Below are positions 27,001 to 35,221 of a stretch of 64,000 nucleotides of DNA, one piece after another. Positions within the stretch are counted from its first letter, which is position 1. Every line of letters starts with the position of its first letter. The translations under genes were made by a program, and so were the position numbers. Source of the DNA: Promicromonospora iranensis (GTDB lineage Bacteria; Actinomycetota; Actinomycetes; Actinomycetales; Cellulomonadaceae). Where the stretch lies: assembly GCF_028994775.1 (NCBI RefSeq), contig NZ_JAJQMN010000011.1, forward strand, positions 1-64,000, given 5' to 3'. The notes under the pieces were generated by a model, which saw only the letters and a list, made by a program, of their open reading frames with translations, made no database searches and had not been told where the DNA came from.

Positions 27001-27210
27001 TGCTGCGGCCTGGCCGGTAACTTCGGTATGCAGAAGGGGCACTACGAGACGTCGGTGGCGGTCGCGGAGAACGCGCTCCTGCCCGCGCTGCGCGACGCCG
27101 CTCCCGGGACCACCTACCTGGCCGACGGCTTCTCCTGCCGCACCCAGGCGCTGGACCTGGCGGGCGTCGAGGGCAAGTCCCTGCTCGAGGTGATCGCGGA
27201 CCGGCTGTAG
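24037..27210 (+). CDS. Fused FAD-linked oxidase / Fe-S oxidoreductase (D-lactate or glycolate dehydrogenase type)
   Basis: About 1057 residues. Order: charged Ala/Glu/Arg helix, likely coiled coil (20-95); FAD-binding PCMH domain (about 105-290, TARGAGTSVAGNSVGPGVV and ATLGGMIGNNACG); FAD-oxidase C domain with GHFGDGCVHLR and SGEHGDGRARSE (to 580); ferredoxin-like domain with CLSCKACSSDCPAG; two CCG-type modules (EQACCGLTW, LAGCCGLAGNFG). It equals GlcD plus GlcF in one chain and would oxidise a 2-hydroxyacid into the respiratory chain. GTG at 24037 has GAGAAT 6 nt before it; ATG at 24076 is an alternative. Confidence 0.9.
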   Translation: MPSQTPDAPSRNGMNDDDRVAHGSKAHTADDAEAARAAREKAEARAAEEAERRRAESEERRKAARREADHAAEAAREAVADALRIAMDGAVDTSTRRRAEYSTDASNYRVVPEGVLFPESTDDVVAALQVLRELKVPITARGAGTSVAGNSVGPGVVLDLGRNLDRVLSIDPERRTARVQPGTIMSTLQAEAKGHGLRFGPDPSTQNRATLGGMIGNNACGPHAVAYGRTADNVVSLDVIDGTGRRFTAGSGDPEFAVVPGLKELVRDNLALIRTEFGRFGRQVSGYSLEHLLPENGSNLARALVGTEGTLVTVLEAELNLVETPGAPTLVVLGYPDMATAADDVPRLLDHKPLAIEGLDARLVDVVRRAKGDSSVPPLPGATVSGVSGWLMIEVGGSSQAEALGRADAIVASSTALDFLVLPAGPDATKMWQIRADGAGLAGRTPAGEQAWPGWEDSAVPPEKLGPYLRDLQALMDRYGVDGLPYGHFGDGCVHLRIDIPLETSGSVLRTFMIEAAELVASYGGSLSGEHGDGRARSELLPLIYSPEAIALMEQFKALFDPNDLLNPGVVVRPRAVDADLRRPQAAPVRTKLPLVGKGSGHGVRRKSGYEGFSFAHDHNDLSTAVHRCVGVGKCRADTSASGGFMCPSYQATKDEKDVTRGRARVLQEAVNGTLVGGLEAPEVRESLDLCLSCKACSSDCPAGVDMAQYKSEVLYRTYRGKLRPVDHYALGWLPRWARLAGAVPELVNGLLGVKWIGKAVLWAGGMDTRRSMPKFAEVPFRQWWARGGATHGVPGLRVTAEEGLGVPGREAETAARLATKPKVVLWTDSFSDTLSPSVPQAALKVLTTAGYDVIVPSEQACCGLTWISTGQLDGARRRLLKLLEVLGPYAVNGIPIMGLEPSCTAVLRSDLLDLFPDDPRAHAVARMTRTAAELLTSSDTPDEWEMPSLADVTAVVQPHCHQHSVMGYEADQNLLEKGGAKIEVLAGCCGLAGNFGMQKGHYETSVAVAENALLPALRDAAPGTTYLADGFSCRTQALDLAGVEGKSLLEVIADRL

Positions 27211-27322
27211 TGGCCCCGGGCGGGACTCCGCCGCAGGTCGGAGCGATCTCCGCCCCCGGGGTGATCCGCCCGGAGGAGTCCGTCGCCAGGATGGGAGCAC
27301 AGCCCAGACGAAGGAGACTCCT

Positions 27323-28624
27323 ATGGATCGCACCACTCGCCGGGCGGCGCTGGCCCTGAGCGCGACGCTCGCGCTCGCGGCACCGCTGGCCGTCGCAGGT
27401 TCCGCGCACGCCGTGAGCACCGCCGACCGGCCGTCCCCCACCGTCACGGTCCCCGACGTCCCCGACACGGTGTCCGCCATGGTGGCCGACGCCGCCCGCG
27501 AGGCCCGGGCCGACGTCGCCGCGAACCGGACCCTGGCGCAGGGCCCGAAGGTGCCGACCGGCACGCAGCTCGACGCCGCCGTGGACGCCCTCGTGGCGGA
27601 CGGCGCGGTCGCGGTGACGGCTCGCGTCGAGAAGGGGTCGAAGACCTGGAGCGGTGCCGCCGGGACCCGCGAGCGCGACGGTCACGCGCCCGCCAAGCCG
27701 CGCGACCGGTTCCGCGTGGCGAGCAACACCAAGCCGATGATCGCCGCGCTGGTCATGCAGGAGGTCGAGAAGGGCACCTGGACCCTCGACACGCCCGTCG
27801 AGGACGTGCTGCCCGGCGTCATGCCGGCCGGGGTGACGATCGAGCAGCTGCTGAGCCACCGTTCGGGCGCTCCGACGGCGACGGACTGGATCCTCGCCTC
27901 GCGGATGACCGACCTGAACTCGTGGGACGAGTACTTCGCGGTGATGGGCCAGGAGGTCACGCCGGCGGACCACATCCAGGCGCTGCAGTCCGCGTCGTGG
28001 ATGAACGAGCCGGGGGAGGACTTCTCCTACTCGAACGCGGGCTACGTGGTGCTCGGCATGATGCTGGAGGAGGTCACCGGACGCAGCGTCGAGAACCTGC
28101 TGCGGTACCGCGTGTTCGCGCCGGCCCGGATGTGGCAGAGCGCGTACCCCGACGACCCGGGCGTGCGCGGACCGTTCCTGCAGGAGTCGACGTACCCCGG
28201 CCCCGTGGGCCAGGGCTGGTACGACCTCGACCACTTCGACCCGAGCCTGTTCGACGCGGCGGGCGCCGTCACCAGCACCACCGAGGACCTCGCCGACTTC
28301 ACCGAGGCCCTGGTCACCGGCCGGCTGGTCGACGCGGAGACCACCGCCGACATGCTCGAGCCGCGCACGGCCGGCCACGAGGTGTTCCCGGACTACGGGC
28401 TCGGCGTCTACCGGCTCCCGGACCCGTGCGTGCCCGGTGGCTGGCTCTACGGGCACGACGGCGCCTCGTTCGGCACCCTGTCGGTCAACCTGACCTCGCC
28501 CGACGGTGAGCGCCAGGTGTCCCTCGGAGTCACCGGGCGGGACGTCGCCTACCCGGTGCTCACGGAAGAGCCGCTGTACGACCTCAACGAGCTGCTGGTG
28601 GGCATGATGCGGGCCACCTGCTGA
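27323..28624 (+). CDS. Secreted serine hydrolase, beta-lactamase class C/DD-peptidase family
   Basis: A 433-residue exported protein: signal peptide (1-30, cleaved near AHA), then a PF00144 domain. The SxxK nucleophile motif is SNTK in RVASNTKPMIAAL, YSN stands for the YxN motif, and GHDGASFG for the HxG/KTG box. The family includes D-Ala-D-Ala carboxypeptidases, esterases and class C lactamases, and motif reading alone does not pick among them. AAGGAG precedes the ATG. Confidence 0.9.
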   Translation: MDRTTRRAALALSATLALAAPLAVAGSAHAVSTADRPSPTVTVPDVPDTVSAMVADAAREARADVAANRTLAQGPKVPTGTQLDAAVDALVADGAVAVTARVEKGSKTWSGAAGTRERDGHAPAKPRDRFRVASNTKPMIAALVMQEVEKGTWTLDTPVEDVLPGVMPAGVTIEQLLSHRSGAPTATDWILASRMTDLNSWDEYFAVMGQEVTPADHIQALQSASWMNEPGEDFSYSNAGYVVLGMMLEEVTGRSVENLLRYRVFAPARMWQSAYPDDPGVRGPFLQESTYPGPVGQGWYDLDHFDPSLFDAAGAVTSTTEDLADFTEALVTGRLVDAETTADMLEPRTAGHEVFPDYGLGVYRLPDPCVPGGWLYGHDGASFGTLSVNLTSPDGERQVSLGVTGRDVAYPVLTEEPLYDLNELLVGMMRATC

Positions 28625-28638
28625 CCTGGCTGCCGCAC

Positions 28639-28968
28639 TCACTCCAGCCACTCCGTCTCGAACCGGTCGTTCGCGTGGATGTGGACGGCCTCGTAGAGGT
28701 CCGCACCCAGGGTCTTGAACTTGTGCGGCACCATCGCCTCGACCACGAGGACCTGGCCGCCGACAGCCTGGATCTCCTCGCCGGCCACGGTGAACAGAAC
28801 CCGGCCGGACCGGATCACGAACGTCTCGGAGTAGGGGTGCCGGTGCAGGCGCGGCCCGAAGCCGTCCTGCGTGACCCGCTCGAAGATCACGGACACCTCT
28901 GATCCGTGGAGGTACCCCTCGAAGTTGTTGTGCGGCAGCGTCGCCTGCTCGATCGCCTGGAGAGTCAT
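28639..28968 (-). CDS. Small cupin-domain protein
   Basis: A 109-residue single cupin barrel with the metal-binding motif RLHRHPYSETFVIRSG (HxH with downstream Glu) and PHKFKTLGADLYEAVHIH in the second motif. The ATG at 28968 begins MTLQAIEQATLPHNN. Divergent from the nitroreductase gene and convergent with the serine hydrolase. Substrate unknown. Confidence 0.87.
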   Translation of the reverse strand: MTLQAIEQATLPHNNFEGYLHGSEVSVIFERVTQDGFGPRLHRHPYSETFVIRSGRVLFTVAGEEIQAVGGQVLVVEAMVPHKFKTLGADLYEAVHIHANDRFETEWLE

Positions 28969-29041
28969 GTATCCAGGCTGGCGGGCGCGCCGCCGTCGGG
29001 CAACGGGGTTCGTGTTCCGCCGAAGGTCGAGAATGAGCCCC

Positions 29042-29647
29042 ATGGAATTCCAGGACGTCGTCCGCAAGCGCCGGATGCACCGCAAGTTCACCGACGAGCC
29101 GGTGCCGGCCGAGGCCGTCGACCGGATCACCCGCAACGCCGTCCGCGCCCCGAGCGCGGGGTTCAGCCAGGGCTGGGCGTTCGTGGTGCTGGAGACCGCG
29201 GCGGACCGGGACCGGTTCTGGGCGACGTCGACGCCGGACACCTCGGAGCGTGACATGTCGGCCTGGCTCGCGGGGATGCGGACCGCCCCCGTGATCGTCC
29301 TGGCGCTCGCGTCCAAGGCGGCCTACCTGCGGCGGTACGCGGAGCGGGACAAGGGCTGGGAGGACCTCGACGAGTCCCGCTGGCCGGTCCCGTTCTGGCA
29401 CGTCGACGTCGGCATGGCGTCGCTGCTCATGCTGCAGACCGCCGTCGACGAAGGGCTGGGCGCGTGCTTCTTCGGCGTCCCGCCGGAGCACGTCGGGGCG
29501 GTCCGGGACGAGTTCGGCATCCCTGGCGAGTTCGAGATCACCGGCGTCGTCGCGGTCGGGCACCCGGCCGACGGCGGGGCGAAGGGCTCGCCCACCCGCC
29601 GCAAGCGCAAGCCCGAGTCGGAGGTGATCCACCGGGGCGGCTGGTGA
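29042..29647 (+). CDS. Nitroreductase-family flavoprotein
   Basis: A 201-residue FMN-dependent NAD(P)H nitroreductase-like protein. It begins MEFQDVVRKRRMHRKF, the usual arginine-rich FMN-binding start, then RAPSAGFSQGWAFVV and LLMLQTAVDEGLGACFFGV. An ATG at 29033 would add three residues with GAAGG upstream; a GAGAAT 7 nt before 29042 also allows a leaderless start there. A hairpin follows its stop. Confidence 0.9.
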   Translation: MEFQDVVRKRRMHRKFTDEPVPAEAVDRITRNAVRAPSAGFSQGWAFVVLETAADRDRFWATSTPDTSERDMSAWLAGMRTAPVIVLALASKAAYLRRYAERDKGWEDLDESRWPVPFWHVDVGMASLLMLQTAVDEGLGACFFGVPPEHVGAVRDEFGIPGEFEITGVVAVGHPADGGAKGSPTRRKRKPESEVIHRGGW

Positions 29648-29656
29648 CCCTGCCTT

Positions 29657-29712
29657 GTGGTGGGCGTGATCGAGCCTGAGACGGGCCGTGCCGTAACGAT
29701 CACGCCCACCAC
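29657..29712. terminator. Bidirectional hairpin between convergent genes
   Basis: Arms GTGGTGGGCGTGATCG (29657-29672) and complement (29697-29712), 24-nt loop; the stem extends to CCTT/AAGG with a small bulge. It occupies nearly the whole gap between the nitroreductase and aldo/keto reductase stops. Confidence 0.75.
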
Positions 29713-29719
29713 ACGAAGG

Positions 29720-30703
29720 TCAGGCGGCGTCGAGGCGTGCCCGCACGTCGTCGTCCAGGACCAGGTCCATCGCGCCGAGCGCCTCGTCGAGCTGCGCCAC
29801 GCTGCTCGCGCCGAACACCGGGACCACCGGCACCTCGCCGCCCAGCAGCCAGGCGAGCGCCACCTGGTTCGGCGTCGCGCCGGTCTCGGCGGCGACGGCG
29901 CGCAGCGTCCTGATCCGCTCCCGGGAGCCCGCGTGGTCGGCGCCGTTGAAGAGCGACTTGTCGTCCCGCGTGAACACGCCCTGGTGCAGCGGCGAGTACG
30001 CCATGACGGCGAGACCGGGGCGGTCGGGCGTGCCGGTGGAGCGGGCGTAGTCGAGCAGCTCGGACGTCGCCCAGTTGGTCCGGATCGGCTGCGGCCGCGG
30101 GTACACGTAGCTGTAGCACTGCTGGACGGCCCCGTAGGGCGCGACGCCCAGCCGCGCGGCGGTCTCCCGCGCCTCGACGACCCGCCACAGCGCGACGTTC
30201 GAGATGCCCGGGATGCCGACGAGTCCCTCGTCCACCAGCTTGCCGAACGCGCCCACCGTCTCGTCGAGCGGCGTCTCGAGGTCGTCGACGTGCCCGTAGA
30301 GCACGTCGACGTGGTCCGTGCCCAGGTGACGCAGGCTCTCGCGCGCCTCACGGTCGATCGTCGAGGCGGCCAGGCCCTGGTAGTTGGTGGGCGGCGTGGT
30401 CGACAGCGGCAGGTCGGGGTCCTTCTTCGCCGCGCCCAGCTTGGTCGCGATCCGCAGGCTGTCGCGGTTGCCCCGCGCGGCGAGCCAGCGGCCGAGCACG
30501 TCCTCGGAGTCGCGGCCGTGCCCGCCGACCCACGCGTTGTAGTTGTTCGCCGTGTCGAGGAACGTGCCCCCGGCCTCGACGAACCGGTCAAGGATCGCGA
30601 ACGACGTCTCCTCGTCGGTCCGGGTGCCCATGAACATCGTGCCCAGGCACAGCGTCGACACCTCGAACGAGGTGTGCCCGTTGTCCAGCGTGCGGTACTG
30701 CAT
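29720..30703 (-). CDS. Aldo/keto reductase
   Basis: A 327-residue NADPH-dependent reductase of the AKR superfamily. The catalytic tetrad is visible: Asp and Tyr in FLDTANNYN, Lys in IATKLG, His in YGHVDD. The NADPH-binding end includes PVFGASSVAQLDEAL. Divergent from a MocR regulator with 93 bp between starts, so it is the likely target of that regulator (inference). Confidence 0.92.
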   Translation of the reverse strand: MQYRTLDNGHTSFEVSTLCLGTMFMGTRTDEETSFAILDRFVEAGGTFLDTANNYNAWVGGHGRDSEDVLGRWLAARGNRDSLRIATKLGAAKKDPDLPLSTTPPTNYQGLAASTIDREARESLRHLGTDHVDVLYGHVDDLETPLDETVGAFGKLVDEGLVGIPGISNVALWRVVEARETAARLGVAPYGAVQQCYSYVYPRPQPIRTNWATSELLDYARSTGTPDRPGLAVMAYSPLHQGVFTRDDKSLFNGADHAGSRERIRTLRAVAAETGATPNQVALAWLLGGEVPVVPVFGASSVAQLDEALGAMDLVLDDDVRARLDAA

Positions 30704-30796
30704 GCTCTGCTCCTTCGGCCTGCGTCGTCCCCGGGCGCTCCCGCCCGGTGCTGACCACGCTAGGCAGCAATCGGTCTGGTGCTACGGTCCAATGTC

Positions 30797-32359
30797 ATGG
30801 CGACGGACCGGACCAATTCCGCCGACGAGGTGCTGATCGCGCTCGCACCCGGGCCCGGAGCGCTGCGGCACCGGCTGGAGCAGGCGATCCTCGAGGGCGT
30901 CGCCTCGGGCCGCCTCCCGCCGGGCACCGCGCTGCCGCCCAGCCGGGCGCTCGCCGACACCCTCGGGATCTCGCGCTGGGTGGTCACCGAGACGTACGGC
31001 CACCTGGTGAGCAAGGGGATCCTCGACGCGCGGACGGGTTCGGCGACCCGGGTCGCCCCGCTCGTGGCGGACGGCGGCGGGGCCGACGCCGGGACTCGAC
31101 GAGCCCGACGGACGGACGCAGCCCGACGGACGGACGCAGCCCGACCGTCGGAGGTGGCTCAGCCGGCGGGCGGGGCCCTGGAACGTGCGCCGCACCGCGC
31201 GACGCACGACCTCGCGCCCGGAGTGCCCGACCTGCGGCACGTCCCTCGGGAGGCCTGGTTGCGAGCCGCACGTGACGCGCTGGCCGCGGCGACCAACGAC
31301 GACCTGGGCGGGCAGCCGGCCGCCGGGCATCCCGCGGCGCGCGAAGCGGTGGCGACCCATCTGCGGCGTGCGCGCATGACGTCCGGGCCGGACCGTGCGG
31401 TGGTGCTCACCCGGGGCGCCTCGGACGGCATGTCGCGGATCGCCGCCGCGCTGGCCGCGGCAGGGCACACCCACCTGCTCGTCGAGGACCCGAGCTGGGC
31501 CCCGCTGCGCGACGTCGCCGCGGCCGCCGGCCTCCTCCCGGTCCCCGTCCCCGTGGACGACGACGGGATCTCCACGGACCGGCTGCGCAGCGAGGCCGCC
31601 CGCACGGGTGCCCGGGCGGTGCTGCTCACCCCCGCGCACCAGTTCCCGCTGGGCGCAGCGCTGTCGGATCCCCGGCGTGCGGCGGTGCTCGACTGGGCGC
31701 GCGAGGTGGACGGACTGGTGATCGAGGACGACTACGACGCCGAGTTCCGCTACGACCGCCGGCCGGTGCCCGCCCTGCAGGGCCTGGACCCGGACCGGGT
31801 GCTGCTGCTCGGCGCGACGAGCAAGACCCTCGCGCCGGCGTTCGGGATCGGCTGGATGGTGGTGCCGGAGCGGTGGCGCGCCGCGGTGCTGGAGGTCTCG
31901 GTGCGGCGCGGCCCCACGCCCGGTCCGGCCACGCTGGACCAGCTCACCCTTGCCCGGTTCGTCGCGGACGGCGCCTTCGCGCGGCACCTGCGGGCGGCCC
32001 GCGACCGCTATGCCCGACGCCGGGCCGCGCTGCTGGCCGCACTCGACAGCGAGCTGCCCGGTGCGCGGGTCGGCGGGATCGCGGCCGGGATGCACGTGAC
32101 GGTGGACCTTGCCGGCCTCGCCCTGCCCGGCCTCGCCCTGCCCGGCCTCGACCAGTCCGGCCCCATCTGGCCCGACGCCGCCGCCGTCGTCCGGGAGGGG
32201 GCCGCCCGGGACGTCGCGCTGGTCGACCTCCGCCGGTACCAGGCCGCGCCGTCGGCCAGGTCGACAGTGCTCGTGGTCGGTTACGGCAACCTGGCCGACG
32301 CGCGTCTCGCGGAGGCGGTCCGGAGCCTGCGCGCGGCCGTCGAGGCGGCCGTGGGCTGA
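30797..32359 (+). CDS. MocR-type regulator (GntR helix-turn-helix fused to aminotransferase-like domain)
   Basis: A 520-residue PLP-dependent regulator. N-terminal GntR winged helix (15-80: GRLPPGTALPPSRALADTLG, ISRWVVTETYGHL), a low-complexity linker with two exact 18-bp repeats encoding ARRTDA (31103-31138), then a fold-type I aminotransferase domain with PLP lysine in GATSKTLAPAFGIGW and IEDDYDAEFRYD. A second exact 15-bp repeat (32112-32141) encodes LALPG twice. ATG at 30797 chosen; TACGGT lies 8 nt upstream. Confidence 0.92.
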   Translation: MATDRTNSADEVLIALAPGPGALRHRLEQAILEGVASGRLPPGTALPPSRALADTLGISRWVVTETYGHLVSKGILDARTGSATRVAPLVADGGGADAGTRRARRTDAARRTDAARPSEVAQPAGGALERAPHRATHDLAPGVPDLRHVPREAWLRAARDALAAATNDDLGGQPAAGHPAAREAVATHLRRARMTSGPDRAVVLTRGASDGMSRIAAALAAAGHTHLLVEDPSWAPLRDVAAAAGLLPVPVPVDDDGISTDRLRSEAARTGARAVLLTPAHQFPLGAALSDPRRAAVLDWAREVDGLVIEDDYDAEFRYDRRPVPALQGLDPDRVLLLGATSKTLAPAFGIGWMVVPERWRAAVLEVSVRRGPTPGPATLDQLTLARFVADGAFARHLRAARDRYARRRAALLAALDSELPGARVGGIAAGMHVTVDLAGLALPGLALPGLDQSGPIWPDAAAVVREGAARDVALVDLRRYQAAPSARSTVLVVGYGNLADARLAEAVRSLRAAVEAAVG

Positions 32360-32361
32360 CC

Positions 32362-32401
32362 GGTCACCGCCTCCGCCAGGTCACCGCCTCCGCCAGGTCA
32401 C
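32362..32401. repeat. Tandem 17-bp repeat between convergent genes
   Basis: GGTCACCGCCTCCGCCA occurs twice in full (32362-32378, 32379-32395) with a third partial unit GGTCAC running into the stop codon of the monooxygenase gene. It fills the 38-bp gap between two convergent stops. Confidence 0.8.
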
Positions 32402-33540
32402 GGCTCCTGCGAGACCAGGTCCGAGACGGTCCGGTGCACGCCCTGCACGTCGCCGCGCTCGCGGGCCAGCAGCCAGGCCGCGATCTGGTTCGACGCCTCG
32501 ACCACCGTGGTCGCCCGGGGCACCCGGCGCTCGTGGAACTCGGCCCACAGCTCGTCGGACAGCGCCTCGTACCTGGTCACGACGTCCCCCAGTACCAGGG
32601 CGTCCTCCAGCGCCTGTGCGGCGCCCTGGGCGACGGTGGGCGGGCACGAGTGTGCGGCGTCGCCGATGACGACCACCCGGCCGCGGTTCCACGGCGCGGC
32701 GACGACGTGGCTGGTGAACCACGTGTAGTGGACGTGCTCGACGCCCTGCTCGAGCTGGGCGCGGATGGCGTTCCAGTGGGCGCCGTAGGGGCGCGCCAGC
32801 TCCGCCATGATCTTCGAGCCCTCGGCGGGCGTCATGCCCTGGCGGTCCTGCTTGTCCTCGACCAGGTACGCGTACATCGTGTCCTCGCCGGTGGGGCAGA
32901 ACCCCGCGATGTAGGACGGGCCGCCGAACACGAGCTCCGTGTGGTCGGCCTCCGGCGGGCGCTCGACGAAGGCGCGGAAGATGCCCATCCCGTTCGGCTC
33001 GGGCCTGGTGGTGATCCCGATCTGCTCGCGGACGGCGGAGTTGAGCCCGTCCGCCCCGACGACGAGCTCGTGCGTCACCTGCTCGCCCCCGGCGTCGGTC
33101 GCGATGGTGAGCGTGACGCCGTCGTCGGCATGGGTGACCGCGGTGACCCGGGCGCCGAAGCGGACGCTCGCACCGAGCGCCTGCGCCCGCGCGAGCATGA
33201 TCTCGGCCAGGTCGGGGCGGAACATTCCGGCGGTCGCCGGGTAGTCGGCGCCACCCATCTTGTTGTCCGGCATCTCGGCGACCAGGGGCGCCTCCGGTCC
33301 GGGGGCGCGGATGCCGAGCACCTCGAACGAGAACGACCTCGCCCGCACCTGCTCCCAGATCCCGAGCCGGTCGAGCGCCCGCAGCGCGTTGCCCTGCAGC
33401 GTGATGCCGGACCCGAGGGCGCCCAGGGTCGGCTTCGCCTCGTAGACGACGACGTCCGCGCCGGCCTCCGCCAACAGGATGGCGGTCGCCAGCCCTGCGG
33501 CTCCGGCGCCCACGACTCCCACGTTCTGCACAGCACTCAC
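32398..33540 (-). CDS. FAD-dependent (group A) monooxygenase
   Basis: A 380-residue flavoprotein of the PHBH/salicylate hydroxylase family. Dinucleotide fold GVVGAGAAGLATAILLAEAG at the N-terminus with VVVYEA; GD motif VVVIGDAAHSCPP and QGAAQALEDALVL later. It would hydroxylate an aromatic or related substrate using NAD(P)H and oxygen. GTG at 33540 with GGGAG 5 nt upstream. Follows cofC by 61 bp on the same strand; whether it belongs to that operon is open. Confidence 0.9.
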   Translation of the reverse strand: MSAVQNVGVVGAGAAGLATAILLAEAGADVVVYEAKPTLGALGSGITLQGNALRALDRLGIWEQVRARSFSFEVLGIRAPGPEAPLVAEMPDNKMGGADYPATAGMFRPDLAEIMLARAQALGASVRFGARVTAVTHADDGVTLTIATDAGGEQVTHELVVGADGLNSAVREQIGITTRPEPNGMGIFRAFVERPPEADHTELVFGGPSYIAGFCPTGEDTMYAYLVEDKQDRQGMTPAEGSKIMAELARPYGAHWNAIRAQLEQGVEHVHYTWFTSHVVAAPWNRGRVVVIGDAAHSCPPTVAQGAAQALEDALVLGDVVTRYEALSDELWAEFHERRVPRATTVVEASNQIAAWLLARERGDVQGVHRTVSDLVSQEP

Positions 33541-33601
33541 GGTGACTCCCTGGTCCGGGGCGGTTTCACGAGCGAACTCGAACTTGCCGATACCGCGCAA
33601 A

Positions 33602-34270
33602 TTACAGCAGACCGGGCACCTGGTGGCCGACGGCGGCCCGAACTTCATCCGGGAGCTGTGACCAGTCGTCGGCCGTGTCCAGGTCGACGGCCGTCCCGGG
33701 GCGATGCACGACCGCCGACTCCAGGCCGAGTGACTCCGCCTCCGCGAGGTGCGCCGCCAGCGAGCCGATCCCGAACCGGAACCGGAAGGTGCCGTGTGCC
33801 GCGTCCCCGGCACGAAGCAGCAGCAGGTTGGTGCCCGACCGGTAACGGTCGGTCGCGACCACCACCGGCGCCTCCGTCGCGAGCAGCGCCACGACATCCT
33901 CCGGCAAGAGCGCCGGCAGGTCGGCGTGCGCCACCAGGAGCGGCCCGGGGCCGCGCGCCGTGAGCACCTCACGCGCGTGCTCCAGCGCACCGTTCAGCCC
34001 TGGCCGGACAGCGGGCTGCTCCAGGACCTCGACCTCCAGCCCTGCCAGCGCCTCGCGCGTGAAGACCGGGTCCGCCGTCACCACCACCACCCGCCCGACC
34101 CCGTCGGCGGCGAGCAGCGTCGCCACCACGTGCCGCGCCAGCACCCGGACGAGCCGGCGTCGCGAGGCGCCGTCGAGCACCGCGGCCAACCGGGACTTGC
34201 CCGACACGCCGTCCCGGAGCGGTACCACCGCCGTCGTCGTGCCCCGGCCCAGCGGCCGGACGCCGGTCAC
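33602..34270 (-). CDS. cofC: 2-phospho-L-lactate (or phosphoenolpyruvate) guanylyltransferase
   Basis: A 222-residue CofC/FbiD enzyme of the nucleotidyltransferase fold that activates phospholactate or PEP with GTP in coenzyme F420 synthesis. Motifs: VPLRDGVSGKSRLA at the N-terminus, VAHADLPALLPEDV, and RYRSGTNLLLL. GTG at 34270 overlaps the cofD stop (GTGA), fixing the start. Partner of CofD next door. Confidence 0.92.
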   Translation of the reverse strand: MTGVRPLGRGTTTAVVPLRDGVSGKSRLAAVLDGASRRRLVRVLARHVVATLLAADGVGRVVVVTADPVFTREALAGLEVEVLEQPAVRPGLNGALEHAREVLTARGPGPLLVAHADLPALLPEDVVALLATEAPVVVATDRYRSGTNLLLLRAGDAAHGTFRFRFGIGSLAAHLAEAESLGLESAVVHRPGTAVDLDTADDWSQLPDEVRAAVGHQVPGLL

Positions 34271-35187
34271 GCCAGCGCCAGCAGCTCGCGGGCCAGGCGC
34301 TCGCGGCCGGGCGGGCCGCCCATGACGGTGTCGGTGACGTGCACGGTCAGGCCCAGGTCGGCCACGGGGCCGGCGAGATGCGCGTCCTGCTCGTCGATCA
34401 CCATGACGTCCACGAGATCCGCGTAGATCCGGGCCACCCCGAGCGCCGACACCTCGTGCCCCAGCGTCTCCAGGATCTGGGCGGCCGGGCCCTTGATCGC
34501 CTGTCCGCCCACGATGGGGCTCACCGCAACGCGGCGGCCGGGCGCCGTGGCGAGCGCCTCGCGGACGCCGCGCACCGCGAGCAGCGGCTCGATCGACAGG
34601 AACGGGTTCGACGGCGCGAGCACCACCAGCTCGGCGGCCAGCGCGTCGAGCACACCGGGCGCGGGGCGGGCGGCGTCGGCCCCCTCGAAGTGCAGGCCGA
34701 GGACGGCGTCCGCGTGCTGCCGTCCCACGAAGTACTCCTGGAACCCGAGCCGGCCCGACGGGGTGTCGACGAGGGTGGCGAGGTGGTCGTCGGTGGCGGG
34801 CAGGACCCGTGGCCCGACGCCCATCGCGCGGGCGAGGTGCGCCGTCACGGCCGACAGGGGCTCGCCGCGGTGCAGCCGCTGGGTGCGGACGATGTGGGTG
34901 GCGAGGTCGCGGTCGCCGAGCGTGAACCAGGTGTCCTCGCCGAGGTCCCGCAGGGCGGACAGGGTCGCGTAGGACTCGCCGCGCAGGCCCCAGCCCCGTT
35001 CCTCGTCGTTCAGGCCCGCGAGGGTGTAGACGACCGTGTCGATGTCGGGGGAGATGGCGAGACCGTGGAGCTGGGTGTCGTCGCCGACGTTCACGACGAC
35101 GGTGAGGGAGGGTGCGCCGAGGGCGAGATCCAGGCCGTGCGCGAGCCGCGCACCGCCGACCCCGCCCGCGAGAAGGGTGACGTTCAC
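34267..35187 (-). CDS. cofD: 2-phospho-L-lactate transferase (F420 biosynthesis)
   Basis: A 306-residue CofD/FbiA enzyme that joins the activated phospho-acid to the deazaflavin FO. The N-terminal LLAGGVGGARLAHGLD and VVVNVGDDTQLHG are the family nucleotide/FO-binding motifs; PSNPFLSIEPLL and VAVSPIVGGQAIKGPAA are also characteristic. FbiB and FbiC are not in this window. Translationally coupled to cofC, divergent from the thiamine-binding gene with 34 bp between starts. Confidence 0.94.
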   Translation of the reverse strand: MNVTLLAGGVGGARLAHGLDLALGAPSLTVVVNVGDDTQLHGLAISPDIDTVVYTLAGLNDEERGWGLRGESYATLSALRDLGEDTWFTLGDRDLATHIVRTQRLHRGEPLSAVTAHLARAMGVGPRVLPATDDHLATLVDTPSGRLGFQEYFVGRQHADAVLGLHFEGADAARPAPGVLDALAAELVVLAPSNPFLSIEPLLAVRGVREALATAPGRRVAVSPIVGGQAIKGPAAQILETLGHEVSALGVARIYADLVDVMVIDEQDAHLAGPVADLGLTVHVTDTVMGGPPGRERLARELLALA

Positions 35188-35221
35188 GCGTCGAGCCTAC
35201 GTGTGGGGGCAGACTGGGTAC

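Noticed and set aside
23980-27564. 1194-codon open frame on the minus strand
   Set aside because: Antisense to the FAD/Fe-S oxidoreductase with all catalytic motifs on the plus strand.
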